This document shows, piece after piece, positions 44,571-54,066 of a stretch of 64,000 bases of DNA. Position 1 is the stretch's first letter. Each line of letters starts with the position of its first letter. Source of the DNA: Larkinella sp965227735 (GTDB lineage: Bacteria > Bacteroidota > Bacteroidia > Cytophagales > Spirosomataceae); assembly GCF_965227735.1 (NCBI RefSeq), contig NZ_OZ245776.1, forward strand, positions 5,642,001 through 5,706,000, given 5' to 3'. Under the pieces are notes generated by a model. The model saw nothing but the letters and a program-made list of their open reading frames with translations. It did no database searches and was not told the DNA's origin. Made by a program: the position numbers and the translations under genes.

Positions 44571-46772
44571 TTAAAGCGGCATATTTTCGGCACTGAAGTC
44601 TTTCAGCAACGCCAGAACTTCCTGAACATTTTCGACCCGATGAGCGGCATGGGTGCTGCCGGGGCCAACCTTGACGGTATACTGGTTTTCCAGCGTCAGG
44701 GCCGTAAACATATCTTCGTCGGTGCGATCGTCGCCGATGGCCAGCACAAAGTCATAAGGGCGAGCCAGCGATAATTGCTTGGCCACCTTGCCTTTATCGG
44801 TCTCGGTACTTTTGATTTCGACCACGCAATTGCCATCGATCACCCGCAACTGGTAGGGCAGCAGGTTTTCGAGCGTGGTGATCAACTCGCGGGACCGCAC
44901 AAAGCCGGTTTCTGATTCGGCAGAGCGGTAATGCCAGGCCAGCGAATGACTTTTTTCTTCAATAAATGAACCGGGGCAGCGGGTTACAAAATCGATCAGA
45001 ACCGGGCTGACAATCTCCTTCCACGAACCGTCGTCCAGAATATCCCGTCGCCACAACCCCTGCTGCTTGATGTACGAACCGTGTTCGGCCACCATGTCGA
45101 TGGGCAGAAATCCCAGCCATTCGTCGAGCGTCTGCTGGTCGCGTCCGCTGATGATCACCACGTAATTTTCCCGGCGGCTCGCCAGCCTACCCAGCACGTT
45201 GATCACTTCGATGGGCGGAGCGGCCAGCTCCGGTTTGGTCTTGTAGTTCACCAGCGTGCCGTCATAATCGAGCAGCAACAGCCGCGAACGGGCCTGCGCG
45301 TAGCGTTCCTGGAGGGAGAAATTGGTTTGTGATTTCAAGAGCGGGGCGGGTTCAGTCTGTTGGGTACTTTGCAGATTCAATAAACAGTCGACAAAACTAC
45401 CGGCCCATTTTTTAACGTCATATTCCTTCAACCGACGTTGCATGATGGCAATCCGGCGGGCCTGTTCTTCCGGTTCCATTTCCAGGGCAATTTTCATTTT
45501 GTCCGCCACTTCGTTTTCATCCATCGGATTGATATGCAGGGCCGTGCTCATTTCGTTGGCGGCCCCGGTCATTTCACTCAGGATCAACACGCCCTGGTGG
45601 TCTTTGCGAGCCGCCACAAACTCCTTGGCAACTAGATTCATCCCGTCGCGAATGGGCGTAATCAGGGCCACATCGCAAGCTGTGTAGAGTGCGAGCAACT
45701 GCGGAAAAGGCACCGAACCGTAGCGGTAGACAATGGGCCGCCAGATCAGGGTTCCGTATTTGCCGTTGATTCGCCCGACGGCCTGTTCGATCATCACTTT
45801 CCGTTCGCCGTATTTCAGAATTTCATCGCGGGAGGGCACCACCACCAGAATAAACGTCAACCGCTCCGTCCATTCGGGGTAGCGTTGCAAGAAGGCTTCC
45901 AGCGCATCGAGCCGCTGCATGACGCCCTTGGTATAGTCCAGCCGATCGACCGAAAAAATGATCTTGTTATCTTTGTAGGCATTCTTTAAAGCCGCCCGTT
46001 CTTCCACCACATCCGCGTTGTCGTAGGCGTCGTGGTAGAGCGAATAGTTAATGCCAACCGGAAACGCATCCGACTGAATAAGCCGGTTCTGGTAGTTGAT
46101 CTTCCAGATTTTGTGCTGAACGCCGAGGTTGATCTGGACGGATTGCAGAAAATGAATGTTGTAGTCGTTGGTATGAAAACCGACCAGATCGGCGCCCAGC
46201 AAGCCTGTGAGCAGGTATTGCTTGCATTTCTGGGGCAGAATTCGGATCAGTTCGTAGGAAGGGAAGGGAATGTGCAGGAAAAAACCGATCGTCGCATCGG
46301 GCTTCTTTTCACGAATCAACTTCGGCAAACCCATGAAGTGATAGTCGTGTATCCAAACGATGTCCTGGGGTTTCATCAGTTGCGCAACGGCTTCGCTGAC
46401 GGCTTCGTTGGCTTTCTGATAGGCTACAAAATCCTTTTCCTGATAGTCGACGTAGGTCGTAAAATAGTGAAAAAGGGGCCAGATGACCGAATTGGAAAAA
46501 CCGTTGTAGAAATCCTGCTGAATTTTGCGGTCTAAAAAAACCGGCACATACTCAAAGTCATCGTTGAGGAGATGTTTGTGTTTTTCCCAGGTTCGGCGGG
46601 AGAAATCGGCGCAGCCCACCCAAACCGGTTTTTCTTGGGCGCCTGTGAAATCCAGCGATTTCATGGCCGTCACCAATCCTCCTGAGGATGCTTTCAGCGT
46701 CGTACTACCGGAGGTGGTTTCAAAGGCGAAAGGCAGCCGGTACGAAACGATGATAAGTCTATTGTTCTTCAT
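44571..46772 (-). CDS. otsAB: Fused trehalose-6-phosphate synthase / phosphatase (OtsA-OtsB)
   Basis: A 733-residue bifunctional enzyme that makes trehalose from UDP- or GDP-glucose and glucose-6-phosphate. Residues 1-470 are the GT20 synthase: SYRLPFAF, IHDYHFMGLPKLI, FFLHIPFPSYELIRILPQ, SVDRLDYTKGVMQRL and the sugar-nucleotide loop PIRDGMNLVAKEF. Residues about 490-733 are the HAD phosphatase: LLDYDGTLVNY near 499 with both catalytic aspartates, ISGRDQQTLDEWL, EHGSY, and the metal site GDDRTDEDMFTAL. Both halves look intact. It lies 199 bp downstream of the TreS-maltokinase gene on the same strand, with a hairpin between. Confidence 0.95.
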   Translation of the reverse strand: MKNNRLIIVSYRLPFAFETTSGSTTLKASSGGLVTAMKSLDFTGAQEKPVWVGCADFSRRTWEKHKHLLNDDFEYVPVFLDRKIQQDFYNGFSNSVIWPLFHYFTTYVDYQEKDFVAYQKANEAVSEAVAQLMKPQDIVWIHDYHFMGLPKLIREKKPDATIGFFLHIPFPSYELIRILPQKCKQYLLTGLLGADLVGFHTNDYNIHFLQSVQINLGVQHKIWKINYQNRLIQSDAFPVGINYSLYHDAYDNADVVEERAALKNAYKDNKIIFSVDRLDYTKGVMQRLDALEAFLQRYPEWTERLTFILVVVPSRDEILKYGERKVMIEQAVGRINGKYGTLIWRPIVYRYGSVPFPQLLALYTACDVALITPIRDGMNLVAKEFVAARKDHQGVLILSEMTGAANEMSTALHINPMDENEVADKMKIALEMEPEEQARRIAIMQRRLKEYDVKKWAGSFVDCLLNLQSTQQTEPAPLLKSQTNFSLQERYAQARSRLLLLDYDGTLVNYKTKPELAAPPIEVINVLGRLASRRENYVVIISGRDQQTLDEWLGFLPIDMVAEHGSYIKQQGLWRRDILDDGSWKEIVSPVLIDFVTRCPGSFIEEKSHSLAWHYRSAESETGFVRSRELITTLENLLPYQLRVIDGNCVVEIKSTETDKGKVAKQLSLARPYDFVLAIGDDRTDEDMFTALTLENQYTVKVGPGSTHAAHRVENVQEVLALLKDFSAENMPL

Positions 46773-46842
46773 AATGAATGGTTTATACTAATCACGTTGG
46801 GTAATTAAATAAGACCATTTAGCGGGGAATGGTTCGGAAAAC

Positions 46843-46871
46843 ACCCGGATTAGAATTTTTCTAATCCGGGT
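46843..46871 (-). terminator. Hairpin between treS-mak and otsAB
   Basis: ACCCGGATTAGAA and TTCTAATCCGGGT form a perfect 13-bp stem with a 3-nt loop, 100 bp past the treS-mak stop and 70 bp before the otsAB start. It probably ends treS-mak transcription or attenuates read-through into otsAB. Confidence 0.65.
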
Positions 46872-46971
46872 AACCGCCACCTTCAGAATGCTAAATTTTG
46901 TATCTAAACTTCTGATTAACAATGATTTGCGAGATTGTCAGAAGTTCGCCTGATCGGATTTGTCAGGCCTT

Positions 46972-49900
46972 TCAATCAAGGATCGTTTTGATGATTCGGA
47001 CCGGAGCCAGCACCCGGTCCGGACGGTTGGCCAGGTCATCACTGAGGTCAAACATGGCTCGTTCCAGCAGATAGGCTTCCAGCATAACCCGAAGATCATC
47101 CCGGTTTTTCGGATAGAAATTCGCTTCCTCAACGGTGTCGAGGTACGCTCTCAGGAAGATCTGGCTGATCTGGTACGCCCACCAGTCGGCAAACGACAGC
47201 AGGGTTTTAATGTCCTCCTTCGGAACCTGGTTGGTGGCCAGAAATCCTTCGATAGCAACGTAATAAAACGACCGGATCATGGCGGCAGCATCCCGCAACG
47301 GCGACCGCTTGATGCGCCGGGTGCTGAAACTCCGCAGCGGATTGCCGCCAAAATCCTGAATAGCAAGGTCCCGGCCCGTGAGCAGCACTTGCCCCAGGTG
47401 GTAATTCCCGTGAATCCGAATCTTCAGCGCATCCAGTTTGTGGTCATAAATCCGCTTCATGGCGGCCAAAACCGCCTGCTTTTTGTCGAGAATATCCTCC
47501 ACTTCCTGGCGGCTGTCGTCCGGCAAATCCTTCAGGTTCTTGGTCTGGCTCTGGTAACTTTCCCGAACGAGCGACTGCATACCGGAAAAGAGTGACCGCT
47601 GGTAGTGCAGCGAGAACTCCTCGGGGGCAAAGTCCCTGTTGGTGGTGTTGGCCAGCGCCAGATGCATCTGCCCCGTGCGAATCCCTAGCAAACGGGCCTC
47701 TTCCGAAGCCGTGCCGCCCAGCAATTCCCGGCTTTCGGCGGTTAGTTCGTCAAAACTGAGGGGCTCACCCCAGTTTCCCTGCCGACCGATGGATGCCAGT
47801 GTCTCTTTGTTCCGCGCCAGAATCCGCTCGATGAAGTTGTGAATCCGTTCCAGCATAAAGCTATGGCCGTCGCCGTGGTTTTCAACCATCACCTCCATCA
47901 TGCCCAACGCGATCGAGCCTTTCTCAGACTGCCATTCGATGGTGCCGATAAACGATGGAACGTACTCAAAATGGGCTTCATCACTCAAAAACCGGGTGAT
48001 TTCCACGTCTGGGTTCAGGTTCCAGTCCACTTTTCGGTACATTTTCAGGAAAAACTGGTTGTCGTAGGCAATGGCCGTGTAGTCCCGGTCGGCGGTGTGC
48101 ATTTTGGATTTGATGTCTCCGGCGTTCAACGGATAGCTCGTCAGCCTGTCGTTCCCGCTAAAAACCAGCTTGCCATTTTTGGCCGGAATGGCCTGGTTCG
48201 CGGCCATTTTGGTAAAGAGCAACTGATGCAACTTGGCGGTGAAGAAAGCATCGCAGAGCAATCCTTCCTGGTCACCAATTCTCAAGCTTGCCAAAACCGC
48301 CTGTGGGCAACTCATGGCGATCTGGCTGGCCCGGTCGCCCTGCACAAACACGACCGGAACCTGGTATAATTCGGGCAAACCCTGTTCATACGAGACTTCG
48401 ACCAGCAGGAGCGAGCCAGTTTTGTCGTCCAGGTGGATAACGGCCTGGTCGGTGATGGCAAAGTTGTCGATTTCCCGGCCTTTGCCGACGAACCAGTGGG
48501 CCTTCGTCATGTAGTTCGGCAGAATCTCGTTTTCGAGCGCCGTCCGGGCCTTGGTCTGCGTCAGGTCTTCCCATTTCGCCAGGGTCAGCGACGGCAGCGC
48601 ATTTTCCAGGTCGATATCCGGGTGGGCTTTTTGCAGCGAAAACCACTGGTAATCATAGGGTGCGAGCGTAAACGGATAGGGGCTGTCTTCCCGAATGACC
48701 GGAAACCGGTTTTTGCTGAACAGTTCAACCGGCCGGTAGCCTTTGTAGTCGACCAGATCGATCTCCGCCGGTTGCGAGTGTTTGGACAGGTTGACCACAA
48801 TCAGCAGCGTCTCGTCTTCGTAGCTGCGGGTAAAGGCCAGCACTTTCGGATTTTCGACGTTCAGAAACTTCAGGTTGCCGCGCCCAAACGCTTTGTACCG
48901 CTTGCGCATGTTGATCATCCGTTTCGTAAACCAGAGCAGCGACGAGGTGTTTTGCCACTGCGTTTCCACGTTCACGGCTTCGTAGTGGTAGGCCGGATCG
49001 AGAATCACCGGTAGGTACAATTTCTGCGGGTTGGTCACCGAAAAACCGGCATTCCGGTCGGGCGACCACTGCATCGGGGTCCGAACGCCATCGCGGTCGC
49101 CCAGATACACGTTGTCGCCCATCCCAATTTCGTCGCCATAATACAAAACCGGCGTACCGGCCAGCGAAAACAGCAGACTGTTCAGCAGCTCGATTTTCCG
49201 CCGGTCGTTGTCCATCAGCGGAGCCAGCCGGTGCCGGATGCCCAGGTTGATGCGCGCTTTCGGATTTTTGGCATACATCTTATACATGTAATCCCGCTCG
49301 TCGTCGGTCACCATTTCGAGCGTTAACTCGTCGTGGTTGCGGAGGAAAATGGCCCACTGACAGGTTTCCGGAATGTCGGGCGTCTGGTCGAAAATGTCGG
49401 TAATCGGATAGCGATCTTCCATCTGAACGGCCATAAACATCCGGGGCATCACCGGGAAGTGGTAGTTCATGTGGCACTCATCGCCATCGCCGAAATACGA
49501 AGCCGAATCCTCCGGCCACATGTTCGCTTCGGCCAGAAAGATGGTTCCCGGAAAATGCTCGTCGATGTGTTTGCGCAGGGTTTTCAGGTAGGCATGCGTT
49601 TCCGCCAGATTTTCGCCGTTGGTGCCTTCCCGTTCAAAAAGATAGGGTACGGCATCGAGCCGAAAACCGTCCACGCCCATCTTGCACCAGTAATCCAGAA
49701 TTTTGATTATTTCGTCCTGAACCAGCGGATTGTCGTAATTCAAGTCAGGTTGGTGGTGGAAAAACCGGTGCCAGTAATATTGCTGAGCCACGGGGTCCCA
49801 GGTCCAGTTGGAGGCTTCGAAATCCTGGAAAATAATCCGGACATCCTTGTATTGACTGGGGTCGTCGGTCCAGACGTAGTAGTCGCGTTCGGGTGATCCT

Positions 49901-50283
49901 TTCGGGGCTTTCCGCGCCCGCTGAAACCACGGGTGCTGATCGGAAGTATGGTTGATGACGAGTTCTGTAATCACTTTCAGGTTGCGGTTGTGCGCTTCCT
50001 GCAAAAATTCCTGAAACTGCTCAATGTTGCCGTATGAGGGATTGATGCTGTAATAATCGGCGATGTCGTAGCCGTCATCGCGCAGGGGCGACGGGTAGAA
50101 GGGCAGTACCCAGATGGCCGTAACGCCCAGATCCTGCAAATAATCCAGTTTTTCCAGCAATCCCCCGAAATCCCCTATGCCGTCGCCACTGCTGTCGCGA
50201 AAGGCTTTGATGTGTAATTCGTAGATGATGGCATCTTTATACCAGTGAAGTTTATCGTCTAAGCCAGCTTTGTTCGTCGCCAT
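46972..50283 (-). CDS. treS: Trehalose synthase-maltokinase fusion with altered kinase motifs
   Basis: A 1103-residue fusion. Residues 1-545 are GH13_16 trehalose synthase, which interconverts maltose and trehalose; nucleophile D210 in DGFRLDAVPY, acid/base E252 in LAEANMWPED, and H317-D318 in RNHDEL are all present. Residues about 570-1103 are a maltokinase-like domain, which normally phosphorylates maltose for the GlgE glucan pathway. Here the catalytic loop reads HGNYHLGQ (N960; usual HGDYHLGQ) and the metal loop DFGGNP (977-982; usual DFEGEP). The kinase may thus be weak or dead. GlgE and GlgB are not in the window. It is divergent from the trehalase gene. Confidence 0.93.
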   Translation of the reverse strand: MATNKAGLDDKLHWYKDAIIYELHIKAFRDSSGDGIGDFGGLLEKLDYLQDLGVTAIWVLPFYPSPLRDDGYDIADYYSINPSYGNIEQFQEFLQEAHNRNLKVITELVINHTSDQHPWFQRARKAPKGSPERDYYVWTDDPSQYKDVRIIFQDFEASNWTWDPVAQQYYWHRFFHHQPDLNYDNPLVQDEIIKILDYWCKMGVDGFRLDAVPYLFEREGTNGENLAETHAYLKTLRKHIDEHFPGTIFLAEANMWPEDSASYFGDGDECHMNYHFPVMPRMFMAVQMEDRYPITDIFDQTPDIPETCQWAIFLRNHDELTLEMVTDDERDYMYKMYAKNPKARINLGIRHRLAPLMDNDRRKIELLNSLLFSLAGTPVLYYGDEIGMGDNVYLGDRDGVRTPMQWSPDRNAGFSVTNPQKLYLPVILDPAYHYEAVNVETQWQNTSSLLWFTKRMINMRKRYKAFGRGNLKFLNVENPKVLAFTRSYEDETLLIVVNLSKHSQPAEIDLVDYKGYRPVELFSKNRFPVIREDSPYPFTLAPYDYQWFSLQKAHPDIDLENALPSLTLAKWEDLTQTKARTALENEILPNYMTKAHWFVGKGREIDNFAITDQAVIHLDDKTGSLLLVEVSYEQGLPELYQVPVVFVQGDRASQIAMSCPQAVLASLRIGDQEGLLCDAFFTAKLHQLLFTKMAANQAIPAKNGKLVFSGNDRLTSYPLNAGDIKSKMHTADRDYTAIAYDNQFFLKMYRKVDWNLNPDVEITRFLSDEAHFEYVPSFIGTIEWQSEKGSIALGMMEVMVENHGDGHSFMLERIHNFIERILARNKETLASIGRQGNWGEPLSFDELTAESRELLGGTASEEARLLGIRTGQMHLALANTTNRDFAPEEFSLHYQRSLFSGMQSLVRESYQSQTKNLKDLPDDSRQEVEDILDKKQAVLAAMKRIYDHKLDALKIRIHGNYHLGQVLLTGRDLAIQDFGGNPLRSFSTRRIKRSPLRDAAAMIRSFYYVAIEGFLATNQVPKEDIKTLLSFADWWAYQISQIFLRAYLDTVEEANFYPKNRDDLRVMLEAYLLERAMFDLSDDLANRPDRVLAPVRIIKTILD

Positions 50284-50684
50284 ATTTCTTTCGTCAAAAG
50301 TCCTGTTTCAATCAGTCTACCTATTAAAACTAACTTATACGGGAGCGAGATGTTTGGGAAAACCGCTTATTCCGGTCATATACCGTGTCCTTGGGATGCA
50401 ATCCGGTTCGTGTCCCGTTTTCCCGGACTGCAACCCGGTTGGTATCGCGTCTCCCCGGTGTGCAATCCGGTTGGTGTCGCATTTCCCCGGATTGCAATCC
50501 GGTTGGTGTCGCGTTTCCCCGGTGTGCAATCCGGTTTGTGTCGCGTTTCCCCGGATTGCAATCCGGTTTGTGTCGCATTTCCCCGGATTGCATCCGGGGC
50601 TAGTGATAGTCGCCCCGTTGGGGCTGGAAAACCTTGAAACGTCTTTCAGGGTTACTTGACTAGAGACGCATAAAAAACGGTACA
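50284..50684. other. 401-bp divergent region holding a tandem repeat
   Basis: Lies between treS-mak and the trehalase gene. Half of it (50397-50599) is the 32-bp tandem repeat listed separately. The flanks must hold both promoters: 50284-50396 for treS-mak, 50600-50684 for trehalase. Open frames across the repeat give repetitive nonsense and are not genes. Confidence 0.6.
50397..50599. repeat. 32-bp palindromic tandem repeat, six full copies plus a part
   Basis: Copies start at 50397, 50429, 50461, 50493, 50525 and 50557, with an 11-bp partial copy at 50589. The unit reads TGCAATCCGGTTTGTGTCGC followed by RTTTCCCCGGAT; no spacers lie between. GCAATCCGG and CCGGATTGC pair, so each unit can form a hairpin, and some junctions make the 16-bp palindrome CCGGATTGCAATCCGG. 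Unit ends alternate (GAT or GTG) along most of the array. Confidence 0.85.
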
Positions 50685-52244
50685 ATGCTCCCACCAACTA
50701 ATCAGACTGCTCTGTCACCGGATGTCGTATTTGGTGACTTTTTTCTGGATGTTCAATTGAGCGGTATTTTCCCCGACTCGAAAACCTTCGTCGACAGCGT
50801 TCCGCTCATGGCTCCGGAGGCTATTCTGGCCCAGTATGAAGCCCAAAAAAACAAGCCTAATTTTTACCTGAAAGCGTTTGTCGACCAGCACTTTACGCTA
50901 CCCGATTCGCCCGCATCCGGTTACGCCAGCGACACGAACCAATCGACCACAGCCCACATCGATCAGCTTTGGGAGGTTCTGACGCGTGATCCGGATGTGC
51001 CGGTAGAAGGCAGTTCGCGATTGCCGCTGCCCCATCCGTATGTTGTACCGGGCGGACGGTTTCGCGAGATTTTTTACTGGGATAGTTACTTTACGCTGCT
51101 GGGACTCAAACAGGCGGGGCGGGTCAATCTGATTCGGAACATGGTCGATAATTTTGCGTACCTGATTGATACGTACGGTTTTATTCCAAATGGCAACCGC
51201 ACCTATTTTCTCAGCCGGTCTCAACCGCCGGTTTTCGCGCTGATGGTGCAGTTGCTGGCCGAACTGGACGGCCCGGAGGTTCTGACGCGCTACCTGCCCC
51301 ATTTGCAGCAGGAATATACGTTCTGGATGAAAGGAAGCGAGCGATTAGACGTGGATCGTCCGTTTGACCAGCGTGTAGCCCGGCTGGAAAATGGCGTGGT
51401 GTTGAACCGGTATTTTGATGCGACGCCCCGGCCCCGCGCCGAGGCTTATCGCAAGGAAGTGGAACTGACCGAAGCTGCCAATTCGGTCGGCATTGAGTCG
51501 ACGGTTTTTTATGGCCATTTACGGGCCGCCTGTGAGTCGGGTTGGGATTTCAGCAGCCGCTGGTTTGGCGACGGCCAGACGATGGCAACCACCAGCGCGG
51601 CCACCTTGCTGCCGGTCGATCTGAATTGCCTTCTCTATTCTCTGGAACTGACGTTGCGGGATGCCTACCGCCAAACCGGTGATAAATCGGCGTCGGAACG
51701 GTTTGAACACCTGGCCGAAAACCGGAAAACCGCCCTTTTGCAGACCTTTTGGGATCAGGACCGGGGGTTTTATTTTGATTATGACTTGGTTACCAACCGG
51801 CGGGCGACTGCTCAAACGCTGGCGGCTGCTTTTCCGTTGTTTTTCGGACTGGCTACGCCCGAACAGGCCCGGTGTGTGCATGACCGGCTGCGGGACAATT
51901 TTTTGAAACCCGGTGGCTGGGTCACGACCCTGGTTCGATCCGGGCAGCAATGGGATTCGCCGAATGGCTGGGCGCCCTTGCAGTGGATTGTTTATAAGGG
52001 ACTTACGAACTACGGTTTTTCGGAAACGGCCGCCGAAGGACGAGACCGCTGGCTGGCACTCAACGACCGGGTTTTTCGGGAAACCGGTAAAATGATGGAA
52101 AAATATAATGTGGAGGACGATACGCTGACGGCGGGCGGGGGCTATTACCCGAATCAGGACGGTTTTGGCTGGACCAATGGCGTTTACCGGCAATTGATGC
52201 GCGAAAAACTGGGTGAAACCGCGCTGGCAGATCAAGCGGTATAG
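50685..52244 (+). CDS. treF: Trehalase, GH37 (cytoplasmic TreF-like)
   Basis: A 519-residue GH37 enzyme that splits trehalose into two glucoses. Both family signatures are present: PGGRFREIFYWDSYFTLLGL (near residue 123) and QQWDSPNGWAPLQWI (near 422). The glycine-rich C-terminal GGGYYPNQDGFGWTNGV is also intact. No signal peptide is visible, so it should act in the cytoplasm, unlike TreA. It is transcribed away from the TreS fusion gene; with otsAB it completes local trehalose synthesis and breakdown. Confidence 0.93.
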   Translation: MLPPTNQTALSPDVVFGDFFLDVQLSGIFPDSKTFVDSVPLMAPEAILAQYEAQKNKPNFYLKAFVDQHFTLPDSPASGYASDTNQSTTAHIDQLWEVLTRDPDVPVEGSSRLPLPHPYVVPGGRFREIFYWDSYFTLLGLKQAGRVNLIRNMVDNFAYLIDTYGFIPNGNRTYFLSRSQPPVFALMVQLLAELDGPEVLTRYLPHLQQEYTFWMKGSERLDVDRPFDQRVARLENGVVLNRYFDATPRPRAEAYRKEVELTEAANSVGIESTVFYGHLRAACESGWDFSSRWFGDGQTMATTSAATLLPVDLNCLLYSLELTLRDAYRQTGDKSASERFEHLAENRKTALLQTFWDQDRGFYFDYDLVTNRRATAQTLAAAFPLFFGLATPEQARCVHDRLRDNFLKPGGWVTTLVRSGQQWDSPNGWAPLQWIVYKGLTNYGFSETAAEGRDRWLALNDRVFRETGKMMEKYNVEDDTLTAGGGYYPNQDGFGWTNGVYRQLMREKLGETALADQAV

Positions 52245-52371
52245 CCGAAAAAGCGGGGGGGAAAGGCATTTTTTAGCATTGATTATACAACCTTTACAGA
52301 AAATTTGCTGGATTGTCGGAAAGGGTTGCTTATTTTGCACCTGTATGGTCTACTGACTTCTGTCAAATTCT

Positions 52372-53811
52372 ATGTCATTGAAAAAAACCAAGATTGTTGC
52401 CACGGTCGGCCCGGCGTCCGACACCAAAGAAAAACTGCTGGCTTTGGCCCGCGCCGGTGTGAATGTTTTCCGGCTGAATTTTTCCCACGGCACACACGAA
52501 GATCATTTAGCCCGCATCAAGAGCATCCGGGAAATCAACGCTGAATACGGTCTGAACCTCGCGATCCTGCAGGATTTGCAGGGCCCCAAGATCCGCATCG
52601 GCAAAGTCGAGGATGACAATGGGGTGATGATTTATTCCGGAAATAAGCTGGTCTTTACCAATGACGAAATCATTGGAACGGCTGAACGCGTCAGTACGCC
52701 TTACAAAGGCATGTACCGCGACGTTCGGAACGGCGAACGCATCCTGCTGGATGATGGTAAACTGGAGGTAAAAGTAATTGGAACAGACGGCACCGATGTC
52801 ATCACGGAAGTGGTGTATGGCGGACCGCTGAAATCGAAAAAAGGGGTTAATCTGCCCAATACGAAGGTTTCGATGCCCTCGGTCACCGAGAAAGATTTCG
52901 AAGACCTGGATTTTGGTCTGGAACACGAAGTGGACTGGATTGCGTTGTCGTTTGTTCGGCAGGCATCTGAAATCCTGGAAATTAAGGAATACATTCGGGC
53001 GCGGGGCAAAGCCTGCCGCGTGATTGCCAAACTCGAAAAACCGGAAGCGATTCAGAACATCGACGAAATCATTGCCGCCACCGACGGTGTCATGGTAGCC
53101 CGGGGTGACCTGGGTGTGGAACTGCCCGCCGAAGAGGTTCCAATGATTCAGAAAATGATCGTCGAGAAATCGAACAAGGCGGCAAAACCGGTGATCGTGG
53201 CGACGCAGATGCTCGAAAGCATGATCGACGCCCCCCGTCCAACCCGGGCGGAGATCAACGACGTTGCCAATTCCGTGTTAGACGGAGCCGATGCTGTGAT
53301 GCTCAGTGCCGAAACCGCGTCGGGTAAATACCCGATTCTGGCGGTCGAAAACATGGCCAACACCATCCTGAAAGTAGAAGAACTGAGCGATAAAATTTAC
53401 TACCGCTACCACGCTTTCGTCAACGAACAGCCGGGCAAGAACGTCCTGAACGACAATGTCGTGATGAGCGCGTGCCGGTTGGCGCGTGACACCAAAGCCA
53501 AAGCCATTATCGGGATTACAACCTCGGGCTACACGGCCTTCCGGTTGTCGCACCACCGCCCGAAAGCTGGCCTGTACGTTTTTACCTCCAACAAAATCAT
53601 GATGAACGCCCTGGCGCTCTATTGGGGTGTTCAGGTGATGCCGTATGAACCGAATCCGGAAAACACGGTGGATCAGACGGTTTCCGAAATCAAGGATCTG
53701 CTGGTGAAACAGGGGGTGCTGAAGTCAGGTGATATTTTCATCAATACGCTCAGCATGCCGTTGATGGAAAACCTGAAAACGAACACGGTGAAGCTGAGTG
53801 TCGTGGAATAA
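52372..53811 (+). CDS. pyk: Pyruvate kinase
   Basis: A 479-residue glycolytic enzyme, phosphoenolpyruvate plus ADP to pyruvate plus ATP. N-terminal KTKIVATVGPASDTKEKL; NVFRLNFSHGTHEDH; LQDLQGPKIRIG; the lid (B) domain follows; the catalytic signature is VIAKLEKPEAIQNIDEII with the active Lys, then MVARGDLGVELPAEEVP and TQMLESM. The C-terminal regulatory domain is complete (GDIFINTLSMPL). Length is usual. The next hairpin is its terminator. Its neighbour trehalase yields glucose that feeds this pathway, but operon linkage across the 127-bp gap is unproven. Confidence 0.97.
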   Translation: MSLKKTKIVATVGPASDTKEKLLALARAGVNVFRLNFSHGTHEDHLARIKSIREINAEYGLNLAILQDLQGPKIRIGKVEDDNGVMIYSGNKLVFTNDEIIGTAERVSTPYKGMYRDVRNGERILLDDGKLEVKVIGTDGTDVITEVVYGGPLKSKKGVNLPNTKVSMPSVTEKDFEDLDFGLEHEVDWIALSFVRQASEILEIKEYIRARGKACRVIAKLEKPEAIQNIDEIIAATDGVMVARGDLGVELPAEEVPMIQKMIVEKSNKAAKPVIVATQMLESMIDAPRPTRAEINDVANSVLDGADAVMLSAETASGKYPILAVENMANTILKVEELSDKIYYRYHAFVNEQPGKNVLNDNVVMSACRLARDTKAKAIIGITTSGYTAFRLSHHRPKAGLYVFTSNKIMMNALALYWGVQVMPYEPNPENTVDQTVSEIKDLLVKQGVLKSGDIFINTLSMPLMENLKTNTVKLSVVE

Positions 53812-53825
53812 AAAAGATGTTTCTC

Positions 53826-53867
53826 GGAGTTAAGCGGAGAGAATTTCTCTGTTTAACTCCTTTTTTT
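53826..53867 (+). terminator. Rho-independent terminator of pyk
   Basis: GGAGTTAA-GC-GGAGAGAA pairs with TTCTCT-GT-TTAACTCC, followed by seven T residues, 14 bp past the stop codon. Confidence 0.85.
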
Positions 53868-53878
53868 ATGTTGTAAAT

Positions 53879-54032
53879 GAATAGCCCACGGTTTGAACCG
53901 TGGGAATCTTATAAATAAGGGTGGGATATTTGAAACCGTTTTAACGGTTTTGAGGTCTTTAAACCGTTAAAACGGTTCGCAAAAGGGACGGTTTTAACGC
54001 ACATTCCCCACGGTTCAAACCGTGGGCTATTT
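53879..54032. repeat. Nested-palindrome element, about 154 bp
   Basis: The ends are inverted copies of each other (AATAGCCCACGGTTTGAACC at the left, its complement at the right, 28 bp with one indel). Each end is itself a hairpin: CCCACGGTT-TG-AACCGTGGG (53885-53904) and CCCACGGTT-CA-AACCGTGGG (54007-54026). Inside lie two more hairpins, AACCGTT-TT-AACGGTT and AACCGTT-AA-AACGGTT. There is no coding potential. It looks like a small mobile palindrome or a REP/MITE-like element between pyk and the DUF5690 gene. Confidence 0.75.
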
Positions 54033-54066
54033 TTGCCAATTCCGATCTGGAAATACAACCCTCCGC

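Noticed and set aside
50397..50599. Possible CRISPR array
   Set aside because: The 32-bp units are directly joined with no unique spacers, and no cas genes are near.
50330..50697. Several open frames across the 32-bp repeat
   Set aside because: They encode only the repeat in different frames; the 32-bp period shifts frame each unit, so no stable protein repeat exists.
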